The notes under the pieces are model-generated. The model saw only the letters and a program-made list of their open reading frames with translations. It made no database searches and was not told the DNA's origin. Shown here in pieces: positions 15,081-24,819 of a stretch of DNA of 40,915 nucleotides. The DNA is taken from contig JAUNLW010000011.1 in the NCBI GenBank assembly GCA_030532065.1, positions 1 through 40,915 of the forward strand, read 5' to 3'. Numbering within the stretch: position 1 is the first letter of the stretch; each line of letters begins with the position of its first letter. Origin of the DNA: Eubacteriales bacterium (lineage in GTDB: Bacteria; Bacillota; Clostridia; Saccharofermentanales; DTU023). The position numbers were made by a program, and so were the translations under genes.

Positions 15081-15729
15081 ACATACGCACTCGAAGAAAG
15101 AAAGAAATAATCAGGACGAAGAGAAAAAGCAGCCGACCAAGATCGATCTAGAAAGCGAAAAGCAGCCCAAAGACGATACGGCAACTGAAGAGACTCAACC
15201 AACCGAAAACGTGATGGATCAGGCTGAGGCCAATGCGGACGAAGCAGTGCCCGAAAAGGAAGAAGGCGCAGTTTCTGATCAACCGGTCGTAGCTCAACAG
15301 GACTTTGATGATTTGCAAGATAAGCACCTGCGCCTTACCGCGGAGTTTGACAACTTTAGAAAGCGCAGTCGTAAAGAGCAGGAGGCATCTTACCAGAGAG
15401 CCAAAGTCGACCTGGTCAAAGACTTTTTACCGCTCCTTGATGCTTTGGACAGAGCTCAGGCCAGTTACGAAAAACTGGAATGCGAGAACAGTGAAAGCCT
15501 GATCGAAGGCATGGCCCTCCTGGGCAAGCAAGCTGAAGATTGCCTGCACAGGATCGGAGTAGAAGAGATCGAGGCTCTGGGCCAGAACTTTGACCCTGTG
15601 TACCACGAAGCAGTCCAACACATTGAAGACGCAAATATGGGCACCAACGAAGTAGCCCAGGTCCTGCTGAAAGGCTATCAGGCAGGGGATACCGTTATCC
15701 GTCACAGCTTAGTCATCGTGGCTAACTAA
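15073..15729 (+). CDS. grpE: Nucleotide exchange factor GrpE
   Basis: GrpE releases ADP from DnaK. 218 residues: a charged, disordered N-terminal tail of about 75 residues (rich in Lys, Glu, Gln), then the coiled coil and head (LQDKHLRLTAEFDNFRKR, KVDLVKDFLPLLDALDRA, FDPVYHEAVQHIED, VAQVLLKGYQAGDTVIRHSLV). I take TTG 15073 as start because the reading frame continues upstream into hrcA with no ATG that has a ribosome binding site, and AGAGGG lies 6-10 bases before it. The first ATG (near 15214) would remove only the tail and is an alternative. Coupled to hrcA by overlap. Confidence 0.9.
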   Translation: MSKHTHSKKERNNQDEEKKQPTKIDLESEKQPKDDTATEETQPTENVMDQAEANADEAVPEKEEGAVSDQPVVAQQDFDDLQDKHLRLTAEFDNFRKRSRKEQEASYQRAKVDLVKDFLPLLDALDRAQASYEKLECENSESLIEGMALLGKQAEDCLHRIGVEEIEALGQNFDPVYHEAVQHIEDANMGTNEVAQVLLKGYQAGDTVIRHSLVIVAN

Positions 15730-15796
15730 AACGGGACAGTATTACCAGCCTTTATACATAGAAAAGACTACAACTCAAATTTATAAATAGACAGTA

Positions 15797-15816
15797 AGTC
15801 TCCATACAGGGAGACT
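15797..15816 (+). promoter_or_regulatory. Hairpin in the dnaK leader
   Basis: Stem AGTCTCC/GGAGACT with a 6-nt loop ends three bases before the AGGAGG of dnaK. No T-run follows. It may stabilise a processed dnaK mRNA or tune translation. Confidence 0.4.
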
Positions 15817-15830
15817 CAAGGAGGTACAAG

Positions 15831-17699
15831 ATGGAAAAAATTATTGGTATTGACTTAGGCACAACTAATTCCTGCGTAGCAGTATTAGAAGGCGGCGAAG
15901 CCGTTATTATTCCGAACGCTGAGGGCGCGAGAACTACTCCTTCCGTAGTGGCTTTTACGAAAGATGGTGAGAGACTGGTCGGCCAGATCGCCAAACGTCA
16001 GGCCGTCACTAACCACGATCGTACGATCCAGTCCATTAAGCGTGAGATGGGCAGCAACTACACTAAAGAGATTGACGGCAAGAAATATTCTCCGCAAGAG
16101 ATCTCCGCGATGATTCTGCAAAAATTGAAAACCGATGCTGAAGCTTACTTAGGCACCACGATTACTGACGCGGTTATTACCGTACCGGCCTACTTCAGCG
16201 ACGCTCAAAGACAGGCCACCAAAGACGCCGGTAAGATTGCCGGACTTAATGTTCAACGTATCATCAACGAGCCGACTGCCGCAGCTTTAGCCTATGGCCT
16301 GGACAAAGAAGACCACGAGCAGACCATTGTTGTCTTTGACTTAGGTGGTGGCACTTTCGATGTGTCCGTACTGGAGATCGGTGACGGTGTGTTTGAAGTA
16401 AAAGCGACTTCCGGTAACAACCGTTTAGGCGGCGACGACTTCGATAACCGTATCGTCGACTGGATGGTAGAAGAAACCAAGAAGGAGCAGGGCTTTGATT
16501 TGACCAAGGACAATATGGCCATGCAGCGCCTGAGAGAAGCCGCTGAGAAGGCCAAGATTGAGCTGTCCAGCGTTACTTCAACTAATATCAATCTGCCTTA
16601 CATCACTGCAGATTCGACCGGCCCCAAACATCTGGATCTGACTTTATCCAGAGCAAAATTTGAAGACCTGACTCGTGATCTGGTCAACGAGACCATGACT
16701 CCGGTCGAGCAGGCTATGAAAGACGCCGGTCTCAAGCCTTCAGATATTTCCAAGGTGCTCCTGGTTGGTGGTTCTTCCAGAATTCCCGCAGTCCAGGAAG
16801 CCGTTAAAGATTACTTCGGCCAAGAGCCATTCAAGGGTATCAACCCTGATGAGTGCGTAGCGATCGGTGCCGCTATCCAGGCCGGTGTCTTATCCGGTGA
16901 TGTAAAGGGCATGGTCCTCTTAGACGTTACTCCGCTGTCTCTGGGTATAGAGACCATGGGCGGTGTCATGACCAAGATCATTGACCGTAACACCACCATT
17001 CCGACCAAGAAGAGCCAGATCTTCTCTACCGCGGCTGATAACCAGACTTCTGTCGAGATCCACGTGCTCCAAGGTGAGCGTGAGTTCGTAAAAGACAATA
17101 AGACCTTGGGCCGCTTCATCCTGGATGGCATTGCTCCGGCCAGAAGAGGTATCCCGCAGATTGAAGTAACTTTCGATATTGACGCCAACGGTATTGTTAA
17201 CGTTTCTGCTGTCGACAAGGGTACCAACAGAGAACAGCACATTTCCATTACTGCTTCTTCCAACCTCAGTGATGAGGAAATCGATAAGGCGGTTAAGGAC
17301 GCTGAGCGCTTCGCGGCCGAAGATAAGAAGGCCAAAGAGCTGATCGACGCTAAGAACTATGCTGACTCGGCTATCTATCAGGCAGAGCAAAGTATTGAAG
17401 AGCTGGCAGACAAACTGCAGGACAGCGAAAAGAGCAACATCCAGTCTAAGATTGACGAGTTGAAGGCAGTCAAGGATTCTGACAATACAGAAGAGATCAA
17501 ATCCAAGACTGAGGCTCTGCAGCAAAGTTTCTACAGCGTATCTGAGCGTATCTACCAGGAAGAAATGGCCAGTGCCCAGGCTGAACAAGCAGCAGCCGGC
17601 GGCCAGGAACAAGGTCATAATGATCACAATGCTTCTTCTGAGCCTGGCAGCTACGAGGCCGACTTCAAAGAAGCCGGTAGCGATGACGATAACAACTAG
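15831..17699 (+). CDS. dnaK: Chaperone DnaK (Hsp70)
   Basis: 622 residues, normal length. ATPase domain: [104 protein letters not shown]. The linker region follows ([17 protein letters not shown]), then the substrate-binding domain ([28 protein letters not shown]) and a helical lid. The C-terminus is Gln/Asp-rich ([12 protein letters not shown]) and does not end in EEVD-type or EVKDDK-type sequence. It has the Gram-positive deletion of the ATPase domain, consistent with Bacillota. AGGAGGT precedes ATG 15831 by five bases. Confidence 0.97.
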   Translation: MEKIIGIDLGTTNSCVAVLEGGEAVIIPNAEGARTTPSVVAFTKDGERLVGQIAKRQAVTNHDRTIQSIKREMGSNYTKEIDGKKYSPQEISAMILQKLKTDAEAYLGTTITDAVITVPAYFSDAQRQATKDAGKIAGLNVQRIINEPTAAALAYGLDKEDHEQTIVVFDLGGGTFDVSVLEIGDGVFEVKATSGNNRLGGDDFDNRIVDWMVEETKKEQGFDLTKDNMAMQRLREAAEKAKIELSSVTSTNINLPYITADSTGPKHLDLTLSRAKFEDLTRDLVNETMTPVEQAMKDAGLKPSDISKVLLVGGSSRIPAVQEAVKDYFGQEPFKGINPDECVAIGAAIQAGVLSGDVKGMVLLDVTPLSLGIETMGGVMTKIIDRNTTIPTKKSQIFSTAADNQTSVEIHVLQGEREFVKDNKTLGRFILDGIAPARRGIPQIEVTFDIDANGIVNVSAVDKGTNREQHISITASSNLSDEEIDKAVKDAERFAAEDKKAKELIDAKNYADSAIYQAEQSIEELADKLQDSEKSNIQSKIDELKAVKDSDNTEEIKSKTEALQQSFYSVSERIYQEEMASAQAEQAAAGGQEQGHNDHNASSEPGSYEADFKEAGSDDDNN

Positions 17700-17782
17700 T
17701 TAAATAGTCGTTCTTGAAGCTAGTTAAAAAACTTGTGCTAGTAACTGTTTTAACTGATTTATATGTTATAAATATTAGGCTG

Positions 17783-17805
17783 ACCCACTCCGCTAAGGAG
17801 TGGGT
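17783..17805 (+). terminator. Intra-operon hairpin between dnaK and dnaJ
   Basis: A 9-bp stem ACCCACTCC/GGAGTGGGT with a 5-nt loop, followed by GATCCTGTTTT. The T-run is separated by several bases, so termination is probably partial. This would lower dnaJ relative to dnaK. Confidence 0.5.
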
Positions 17806-17845
17806 GATCCTGTTTTCAGATGTGTCAGGGAAGGAGGATCTCTAG

Positions 17846-19006
17846 ATGGCGCAAAAACGCGATTATTATGAGGTTCTAGGCGTAGACAAAGACGCGGACG
17901 ATAAAGAAATAAAGAAAGCTTATTGGAAGCTTGCAAAAAAATATCACCCGGATGTCAACCCCGGCAATAAAGAAGCAGAAGAAAAATTTAAGGAAGCAAA
18001 CGAGGCTTACGAGGTCCTGAGCGACCCGGATAAACGCAAGCGCTATGACCAGTTTGGCAATGCAGCCTTTGATCCTTCCAGCTTTTCTGGCTACGGAGCT
18101 GGCGGTTTTTCCGGCATCAATCTTGAAGATCTGTTCTCCACTTTATTTGGAGATTTTGGCTTTAACGATTTTGGCGGTTTCACCAGTTCCAGTAACAGCA
18201 GACGAGGCCCCATGCCGGGAGCAAATCTCCGGTACCGGATGAATCTGGACTTTATGGAAGCTGCTTTCGGCTGTGAGCGTGTAATTAGCATCCGCAAGGA
18301 GGACTTGTGTCCCACTTGTGGTGGCAGTGGCACCGAGGGTGACGAAAAACCGGCAACCTGCCCGGTCTGCCACGGCACAGGCCAAGTTCAGGTGCGTCAG
18401 CAGACGCTCTTTGGCCAGATGACCAGCACGCAGACCTGCTCTAACTGTCATGGTAGCGGTGAGATTATTGAGCACCCCTGCCATACCTGTCATGGCACCG
18501 GTCGCCAGGAGCGGTCCAAGAGCCTGCAGGTTAAGGTCCCGGCTGGTATTAACGAAGGCGAAGTGCTCACGCTCAGAGGAGAAGGTGAGCCGGGATACAG
18601 GGGTGGCCCCAACGGCATGCTTTATATCGTGATCCACATCAAGCCTCACCCCGTATTTACCCGCCAGGGTAACGATACTTTCTGCGAATTGCCTATAACC
18701 TTTGGCCAAGCCGCTTTAGGCCTGGAAGTGGATGTTCCTACGATTGATGGCCCAACCAAATTCAAACTTAATGAAGGTACTCAACCGGGGGATATCTATA
18801 CGATTCGGGGCAAAGGTATTCCCTTTGTTCAAGGTCGAGGCCGCGGTGATCATAAATTCCAGGTAGTACTGGAAGTACCCAAGAACCTCACGGACGAGCA
18901 AAAAGCTCAATTGCAGAAATTTGATGAATCCGTGAGCGAGAGCCACTACCAAAAACGGCAAGGATTCTTGGATAAACTAAAACAAATGTTCTCTGGTAAA
19001 CATTAA
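17846..19006 (+). CDS. dnaJ: Chaperone DnaJ (Hsp40)
   Basis: 386 residues, type I DnaJ. The J domain starts at residue 4 ([22 protein letters not shown]) with the HPD motif in [10 protein letters not shown]. Then comes a Gly/Phe-rich region ([10 protein letters not shown] onward), and the zinc region with four CxxCxGxG motifs: [32 protein letters not shown]. The substrate-binding C-terminal domain follows ([52 protein letters not shown]). AAGGAGG lies 8 bases before ATG. It is downstream of a partial terminator, yet is usually expressed with dnaK. Confidence 0.96.
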   Translation: MAQKRDYYEVLGVDKDADDKEIKKAYWKLAKKYHPDVNPGNKEAEEKFKEANEAYEVLSDPDKRKRYDQFGNAAFDPSSFSGYGAGGFSGINLEDLFSTLFGDFGFNDFGGFTSSSNSRRGPMPGANLRYRMNLDFMEAAFGCERVISIRKEDLCPTCGGSGTEGDEKPATCPVCHGTGQVQVRQQTLFGQMTSTQTCSNCHGSGEIIEHPCHTCHGTGRQERSKSLQVKVPAGINEGEVLTLRGEGEPGYRGGPNGMLYIVIHIKPHPVFTRQGNDTFCELPITFGQAALGLEVDVPTIDGPTKFKLNEGTQPGDIYTIRGKGIPFVQGRGRGDHKFQVVLEVPKNLTDEQKAQLQKFDESVSESHYQKRQGFLDKLKQMFSGKH

Positions 19007-19042
19007 CTTTGAAACCTGAGAACCACAAAGAGGTAAATACTT

Positions 19043-20146
19043 ATGGACTACGTAAAACTGCGTTTTTTAGCAGATCATAGTCTAGCGGACGCCCTTAGCT
19101 ACGAGCTAAACAAGCTCGGCGCCGAGGGCGTTTCTGTTGTGGACAAAACAGAGCTGGCAGGTGTCTACCACGACAAGGGTGAATTAAATTACGCTCTTGA
19201 CGACTACCTGGACGGCTTGCCTGACCGAGCAGAGGTCGAAGGCTATTTCCGTTATGCGGATTCAAATGAGGCGAATGACGCTTCTTCGGCAGACAATCCT
19301 TTGCTGCGAGTTGCGGAGGATGACTATGAAGGCCTGCTCTATGAGGCTCGCGATTACACGAGCCTGAGCCAGCTAGATCTTCTTGCTCGCCTGGCTGCCG
19401 AACTAGAATCTTATAAACAGAATCTGGGTGGTAGCTATGAGTTTATAGGCAGTGAAATCGTGAAAGAAGAAGATTGGGCTAATAACTGGAAGAGTTATTA
19501 CGAACCGCTGGCCTTAAGCCCGCGTCTTACTGTTTGCCCCAGTTGGATTGACTATCCCGATGCTCGGCCGGAAGAGATCGTCATTCGGATTGACCCCGGT
19601 CAGGCTTTTGGCACCGGTTATCACGAGAGCACTGAGATTTCCGCCTTTTTCTTAGATCAGCTGCAAAAGCACAAGCCTGACTTCACGACTCAGGCCAGAG
19701 CCTTAGACTTAGGCACAGGATCTGGTATTTTAGCTATTTTTATGGCCCGACTGGGTGTGCCTGAAATTGAGGCGATCGATATAGATCCGCAGGCGGTAGC
19801 GACTGCCAAAGAAAACTTTTCCTTCAACGGACTAGACTGGTCTGATCAACCGCAAGCGGGAACACTCAGTGTTTATACAGGTGAATTGGCTGACACGAGG
19901 GGTGAGTTTGATCTTATCGTGGCCAATTTAATTGCTTCTTTACACTTGGATCTGGCTGCTGCTTACCGGGAAAAATTACGTCCTGAAGGCCGCATTATTC
20001 TCTCCGGCATAATTGATGAGCGTATGCCGGCAGTACGGAAAAAAATGGCAGAAGTTGGACTGATTTTAGAGGAAGCGCATTACAAGCGTGGCTGGTGGAC
20101 TCTGCTCGCGGCAAGAAAAGAAGACCTTGATCAGCAACTCTGCTAA
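19043..20146 (+). CDS. prmA: Ribosomal protein L11 methyltransferase
   Basis: PrmA trimethylates ribosomal protein L11 using S-adenosylmethionine. At 367 residues it is longer than typical (about 300); the extra length lies in an acidic stretch around residues 55-105 of the N-terminal half. Visible features: WANNWKSYYEPLALSPRLTVCPSW, IVIRIDPGQAFGTGYHESTEI, the SAM motif ALDLGTGSGILAIFMARLG, EAIDIDPQAVATAKEN, DLIVANLIASLHLDLA (the NPPY-like position) and GRIILSGII. It lies 36 bases after dnaJ, the common dnaJ-prmA order of Bacillota. The usual next gene, rsmE, is absent. Confidence 0.9.
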   Translation: MDYVKLRFLADHSLADALSYELNKLGAEGVSVVDKTELAGVYHDKGELNYALDDYLDGLPDRAEVEGYFRYADSNEANDASSADNPLLRVAEDDYEGLLYEARDYTSLSQLDLLARLAAELESYKQNLGGSYEFIGSEIVKEEDWANNWKSYYEPLALSPRLTVCPSWIDYPDARPEEIVIRIDPGQAFGTGYHESTEISAFFLDQLQKHKPDFTTQARALDLGTGSGILAIFMARLGVPEIEAIDIDPQAVATAKENFSFNGLDWSDQPQAGTLSVYTGELADTRGEFDLIVANLIASLHLDLAAAYREKLRPEGRIILSGIIDERMPAVRKKMAEVGLILEEAHYKRGWWTLLAARKEDLDQQLC

Positions 20147-20303
20147 AGCGGCTGTAAACTACAGTGACAAGGCCAGAAAGAACGGCACATTTGCTACTAA
20201 ACTTATGCTATTTAGCTGAAAGTTACTAGCACGGGTAAGCCCATCATGTTAAGATACAGTAAGAGTTTGTACTCTATAAGAAAAGGAAAAAGGGGGTTCA
20301 TTT

Positions 20304-21419
20304 ATGAAACATACACCACTATATGACAAGCATATAGCGTTAGGTGCCAAAATGGCTGAGTTCGCCGGCTATGAGATGCCTATCGAGTACAAAGGTATTA
20401 GCGAAGAAACATTAGCCGTGCGTGAGGCCTGCGGTATTTTCGACGTTTCCCACATGGGTGAGATCAGGGTTACCGGTAAAGCCGCGGAAGGCTTTTTGAA
20501 CTGGCTTTTGAGCCGCCCCATTGATGGTAAGAAAACAGATATTATCAGTTACGTAATACTGTGTTATGCCGACGGTGGCGCTGTAGACGACTTCCTGGTT
20601 TATCGCTTCGACACTGCTCATGATTATTGGCTGGTCGTCAACGCTGCGAATAAAGATAAAGATTACCAATATCTTCTAGATATGCGGCCCAAATACTATG
20701 AGGCTTTCCCGGACGAGCCGCAAGATCTGGAAATTGTGGATGAGTCTGACTCCTACGGTCAGGTAGCTATTCAAGGCCCTGACAGTGAGAAACTTATGCG
20801 GAAATTCCTGGATGATAGAGGCGAGAGCCAGGAAGTTATTGATGAGATTCTAGGCCTCAAGAATTATCGTCAATTCCGCCGTAAATTAGATAATGGACTT
20901 TCTCTGGTTATTTCCCGCACCGGTTATACCGGCGAAGACGGCTATGAGATATATGCTCCGGTAGCAGATATTGCTGCTATTTGGGATGAGTTTGCTAAAT
21001 TAGGCTGCGAGCCATGTGGCTTAGGCTCACGCGACGCCCTGCGTCTGGAAGCCGGCATGCCTCTTTATGGCAATGAGATGAGCCCAGAGCTTAATGCTTT
21101 AGACGCCGGAGTCGGTTTTGCTGTAAAAGAGCACGAACCCTTCATCGCGGGAAAATTAGTCCGTACCAAAAAGATTATTCCTTTGATCAGCGACAAGAAG
21201 GCGATCCCGCGTTCTCATTACCCGGTAAAGGTTGATGGTAAAGAAGTCGGCTACGTATCTTCTGGTATGTATTCTCCTACTCTGGAAAAAGGTATTGCCT
21301 ACGCCATGGTAGATGTAGATTTCCCGGATGATGTTATGCACTTTGAGGTTGAGATCCACCGTAAGGATCGCCCCTTCACCAAAACGACCCTTCCTTTTGT
21401 TAAAGGCAAAGGTAAATAA
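20304..21419 (+). CDS. gcvT: Glycine cleavage system T protein (aminomethyltransferase)
   Basis: GcvT transfers the aminomethyl carbon from lipoylated H protein to tetrahydrofolate and releases ammonia. The 371 residues show the family start TPLYDKHIALGAKMAEFAGYEMPIEY, then REACGIFDVSHMGEIRVTG, YGQVAIQGPDSEKLM, SRTGYTGEDGYEIYAP, GSRDALRLEAGMPLYGNE and SGMYSPTLEKGIAYAMV. AGGGGG lies seven bases before ATG. It begins the gcvT-H-PA-PB operon; no glycine riboswitch core is recognisable in the 157-base gap after prmA. No gcvL (dihydrolipoamide dehydrogenase) is in the window. Confidence 0.95.
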   Translation: MKHTPLYDKHIALGAKMAEFAGYEMPIEYKGISEETLAVREACGIFDVSHMGEIRVTGKAAEGFLNWLLSRPIDGKKTDIISYVILCYADGGAVDDFLVYRFDTAHDYWLVVNAANKDKDYQYLLDMRPKYYEAFPDEPQDLEIVDESDSYGQVAIQGPDSEKLMRKFLDDRGESQEVIDEILGLKNYRQFRRKLDNGLSLVISRTGYTGEDGYEIYAPVADIAAIWDEFAKLGCEPCGLGSRDALRLEAGMPLYGNEMSPELNALDAGVGFAVKEHEPFIAGKLVRTKKIIPLISDKKAIPRSHYPVKVDGKEVGYVSSGMYSPTLEKGIAYAMVDVDFPDDVMHFEVEIHRKDRPFTKTTLPFVKGKGK

Positions 21420-21464
21420 GACCCCTGGACACCGAGTGAAAAGCTCGGCTACTTAAGTAAGTTT

Positions 21465-21470
21465 TATAAT
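21465..21470 (+). promoter_or_regulatory. Possible internal -10 before gcvH
   Basis: A perfect TATAAT, 43 bases before gcvH, follows a small hairpin CCGAG/CTCGG (21432-21448). No TTGACA-like -35 is present, so this could be a weak internal promoter or chance. Confidence 0.35.
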
Positions 21471-21512
21471 AAAAAATCGCGAAAACGCAAAGCACATGAA
21501 AGGAATTGAACC

Positions 21513-21908
21513 ATGTCACAAGTAGAAATCAGAAAAGATCTCCTTTACACCGAAAGCCATGAATGGGTGCGCAAAGAAGATGACGATATCATCTCCATCG
21601 GCCTGACCGCTTACGCCGCCACCGAGCTGGGCGACCTGGTATATGCCGAAGCAGAACCCGAAGACACCGAAGTAGACAAAGGCGATATCGTAGCCAGCGT
21701 TGAATCTGTAAAGATGGCCTCTGACGTTTTTGCTCCTGTTGGCGGTACCATCGTCGAAGGCAATGAGGATATTGAAGACGAGCCTGAGAGCATCAACGAG
21801 ACTCCTTATGAAGTCTGGCTGGTCAAGATGAAAGTTGCTGACGCTGCTGAGTTAGACGAGCTGATGGATGCTGATGCCTACGAAAAACTCTTAGACGAGG
21901 AGGCCTAA
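21513..21908 (+). CDS. gcvH: Glycine cleavage system H protein
   Basis: The lipoyl carrier protein of glycine cleavage. 131 residues; the lipoylated lysine is Lys67 in VESVKMASDVFAPVGG. Other family features are YTESHEWVRKEDDD, IGLTAYAATELGDLVYAEAEPE and ESINETPYEVWLVKM. AAAGGAA lies before ATG 21513. The stop shares a base with the gcvPA start (TAATG). Confidence 0.96.
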   Translation: MSQVEIRKDLLYTESHEWVRKEDDDIISIGLTAYAATELGDLVYAEAEPEDTEVDKGDIVASVESVKMASDVFAPVGGTIVEGNEDIEDEPESINETPYEVWLVKMKVADAAELDELMDADAYEKLLDEEA

Positions 21909-23251
21909 TGTACTACGTACCCATTTCCAGGGAAGAAAGGGCCAAAATGCTGGAATCGGTAGGCTGCTCTATCGATAAGCTCTACGCCCACATTCCTGAA
22001 GAACTCAAGTTAAAACACGAAAATATCAAATACTTGGGTGAGAAGGGTCTCAGCGAAAAAGAGTTGCTTGACTATTTCAAGGCTGCTGCTGATCTCAACA
22101 TTACGGTTGATGAGTATGACTCTTACTTAGGTGCCGGTTACTACGATCACTATGTACCTACGCCCATCAAGCATATTATCGGCCGTCAGGAGTTTTTGAC
22201 CTCCTACACGCCCTATCAGCAAGAGATTTCTCAAGGTACGCTTCAGGCGACCTTTGAGTGGCAGACCTACATTACCCGTCTGACGGGCATGGATGTGGCT
22301 AACTCTTCTATGTATGACGGCGCTACCGCGGTAGCGGAAGCCGCGCTTATGGCCCTGCGTGACAAGAAGAAAGCTAACAAAGTCTGGCTCTCTGCTGGTC
22401 TGCACCCCCAATATATTGAAACAGTCGAGACTTACCTGGCTTCTCAAGGTTTGGAATACGAAGTAGGCGAGCTAAACGCTGAAGGTCAGTCTTACGATTC
22501 CTTCCCGACAGGTAAAGACTACGCGGCCTTTATCGTTCAATCCCCTAACTTCTACGGCGTAGTAGAAGATTTAGAGATTTTAGCTGAGAAAGCCCATGCT
22601 CAAGGCGCCCTGGCAGTAGCAGTCTGTGATCCAATCGCCATGACGCTCTTGAAGACCCCTGGCGAAGCCGGCTGCGACATCGCTTGTGGTGAAGCTCAGG
22701 CACTGGGTGGTGGCCTCAACTACGGTGGCCCCTCACTGGGTTATCTCTGCTGCACCGATAAGCTGGTACGTAAGATGCCCGGACGTATCTGCGGCCAAAC
22801 TACAGATGAAGACGGTAACTATGCCTACGTACTGACTTTACAAGCCCGTGAGCAGCACATCCGTCGTGAGCGCGCTACTTCTAACATTTGTACAGCTCAG
22901 GCACTCTTAGCTACTGGCGCTACCATTTATATGGCCCTGATGGGTCGTGACGGCATGCGGGAAATAGCATGGCAGTGCGCCGATAAGGCTCGCTATCTCC
23001 AAGAACAACTGCTGGACACCGGCCTTTTTGAGCCTCTCTACTCCGGCCCCTTCTTCCGTGAATTTGCCCTTAAGGCAAAAGATGGCCTGGATCTGGAACA
23101 ACTCAATGAGAAACTCTTAGAACAAGGCATTATCGGCGGTCCTGTCCTGGAAAACAATGTCTGGCTCTTAGCGGTTACCGAAAAGAAAGATCAGGCGGCC
23201 ATGGATAATTTCGTAGCCACTGTCAAGAAACTGGCCAAGAAGGAGGACTAA
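21908..23251 (+). CDS. gcvPA: Glycine dehydrogenase (decarboxylating) subunit 1
   Basis: The N-terminal half of the PLP-dependent P protein, encoded separately as in many Bacillota. 447 residues: YVPISREERAKMLESVG, AGYYDHYVPTPIKHIIGR, FLTSYTPYQQEISQGTLQATFEWQT, TGMDVANSSMYDGATAVAEA, GGGLNYGGPSLGYLCC, GRICGQTTDEDGNYAYVLTLQAREQHIRRERATSNICTAQAL (in consecutive parts). It has no PLP lysine, which lies in subunit 2, and forms an alpha2beta2 enzyme with it. Coupled to gcvH by a one-base overlap, and one base before gcvPB. Confidence 0.95.
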   Translation: MYYVPISREERAKMLESVGCSIDKLYAHIPEELKLKHENIKYLGEKGLSEKELLDYFKAAADLNITVDEYDSYLGAGYYDHYVPTPIKHIIGRQEFLTSYTPYQQEISQGTLQATFEWQTYITRLTGMDVANSSMYDGATAVAEAALMALRDKKKANKVWLSAGLHPQYIETVETYLASQGLEYEVGELNAEGQSYDSFPTGKDYAAFIVQSPNFYGVVEDLEILAEKAHAQGALAVAVCDPIAMTLLKTPGEAGCDIACGEAQALGGGLNYGGPSLGYLCCTDKLVRKMPGRICGQTTDEDGNYAYVLTLQAREQHIRRERATSNICTAQALLATGATIYMALMGRDGMREIAWQCADKARYLQEQLLDTGLFEPLYSGPFFREFALKAKDGLDLEQLNEKLLEQGIIGGPVLENNVWLLAVTEKKDQAAMDNFVATVKKLAKKED

Positions 23252-23252
23252 G

Positions 23253-24707
23253 ATGATTATTGATGACAAAAAGTTGATTTTTGAACTGCCGGAAACCGGT
23301 GGCAGACGTCAATATATCCCCGAAGGCGAGCGCTTGACTAAAGATCTTGAAGCTTGGTATGGCCAGGACAAGATGCGTGATGAGCTGGATTTCCCCAACT
23401 TATCGGAAATCCAGGTAATCCGTCATTACACCAATCTCTCGGCTAAGAACTACGGCGTAGAAAACGGCCCCTATCCTTTGGGTTCCTGCACTATGAAGTA
23501 CAACCCCAAGGTCAACGAAGACGTCACCGCCATGCCTAAGTTTGCTGGCCTGCACCCTATGCAACCTTGTCCCACCGTTCAAGGCACGCTCAAGGTCATG
23601 CATGACCACGAACTGGCCCTGTGTGACCTGACCGGTATGGATCGCTTTACCTTCCAGCCCGCAGCCGGCGCGCATGGTGAATTGACCGGTATCCTGCTGA
23701 TTCATGCTTATCACCTGGATAAGGGTGACGAAAAGCGTAAATATATGCTCATTCCTGACTCAGCGCACGGTACCAATCCCGCTTCCGCTGTTATGGCAGG
23801 CTTTAAGGTCCGCGAGGTCAAATCCAATCCCAGTGGTGAGGTAGATATCGAAGACCTGAAGGCTAAGTTGGATGACGAAGTGGCCGGCATGATGCTGACC
23901 AACCCCAACACTCTGGGTATCTTCGACCCCAACACGGCTGAGATCGCCAAGCTAGTACACGAGGCCGGTGGTCTCATGTATTACGACGGCGCTAACCTCA
24001 ACCCGATCATGATGCACGTGCGCCCTGGTGATATGGGTTATGACGTGGTCCACCTAAATGTCCACAAGACACTGTCTACGCCTCACGGCGGTGGTGGACC
24101 AGGCGCGGGACCGGTAGGCTGCAAGGAGTTCCTCGCCCCCTATCTGCCCTATCCTGTCCTGACCGAGGAAGATGGCCAATATTACTGGGACTATGACAGA
24201 CCCAAGTCTTACGGTCGTGTACGTTCTTTCTACGGACCGATCGCGGTTTACCTACGCAGCCACGCCTTCATGCTGGCTAATGGCGTAGAAGGCCTGGCCG
24301 ATGCGGCTGAAGCGGCAGTTGCCAACGCCAACTACCTCTACTACAGCCTCAAAGATCTGTATGATACTTCCAGTGATAATCCTGTCATGCACGAGTTTGT
24401 CTTCTCCGGTGACCGTCAAGCCAAGCAAGGCTGCACCACCATGGATCTGGCTAAGCGCATGATTGATTATGGTATCCATCCGCCGACAGTCTATTTCCCA
24501 CTCACGGTACATGAAGCCATGATGGTCGAGCCGACTGATACGGAAACGAAGGAAGGCTTAGACAAGATAGTCCACACCTTCAAAGAAATCGCAAAAGAAG
24601 TAGAGACCAACCCTGAGCTCCTGCATGAGGCGCCACACCATACTCCGGTAAGACGCCCGGACGAAGTGAAGGCAGCCAAAGACCTGGTGCTCAAGTACAC
24701 GAAATAG
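23253..24707 (+). CDS. gcvPB: Glycine dehydrogenase (decarboxylating) subunit 2
   Basis: The catalytic half of the P protein, which decarboxylates glycine and passes the aminomethyl group to GcvH. 484 residues. Key segments: LGSCTMKYNPKVNEDV, FTFQPAAGAHGELTGILL, IPDSAHGTNPASAVMAGF, MMLTNPNTLGIFD, YYDGANLNPIM and the PLP-lysine segment LNVHKTLSTPHGGGGPG. GGAGG lies before ATG. It is the last gene of the operon, followed by a rho-independent terminator. Confidence 0.95.
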   Translation: MIIDDKKLIFELPETGGRRQYIPEGERLTKDLEAWYGQDKMRDELDFPNLSEIQVIRHYTNLSAKNYGVENGPYPLGSCTMKYNPKVNEDVTAMPKFAGLHPMQPCPTVQGTLKVMHDHELALCDLTGMDRFTFQPAAGAHGELTGILLIHAYHLDKGDEKRKYMLIPDSAHGTNPASAVMAGFKVREVKSNPSGEVDIEDLKAKLDDEVAGMMLTNPNTLGIFDPNTAEIAKLVHEAGGLMYYDGANLNPIMMHVRPGDMGYDVVHLNVHKTLSTPHGGGGPGAGPVGCKEFLAPYLPYPVLTEEDGQYYWDYDRPKSYGRVRSFYGPIAVYLRSHAFMLANGVEGLADAAEAAVANANYLYYSLKDLYDTSSDNPVMHEFVFSGDRQAKQGCTTMDLAKRMIDYGIHPPTVYFPLTVHEAMMVEPTDTETKEGLDKIVHTFKEIAKEVETNPELLHEAPHHTPVRRPDEVKAAKDLVLKYTK

Positions 24708-24714
24708 TTTAATG

Positions 24715-24769
24715 GTCCGGCTTGGTTATGGCCTTCAATGAAGGCAAATTTTCCCAGGCCGGACTTTTT
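24715..24769 (+). terminator. Terminator of the gcv operon
   Basis: An outer stem GTCCGGCTTGG/CCAGGCCGGAC (one G-U pair) encloses an inner hairpin GCCTTC-AAT-GAAGGC and is followed by TTTTT. Confidence 0.9.
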
Positions 24770-24819
24770 AGCAAAGGCAGCAGCAATGTTGCCTTACTTT
24801 ATCTCAAGAGGAGAAGAAA

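Noticed and set aside
20147..20303. Glycine riboswitch before gcvT
   Set aside because: The gap lacks the conserved GGAGAG-type and paired aptamer segments.
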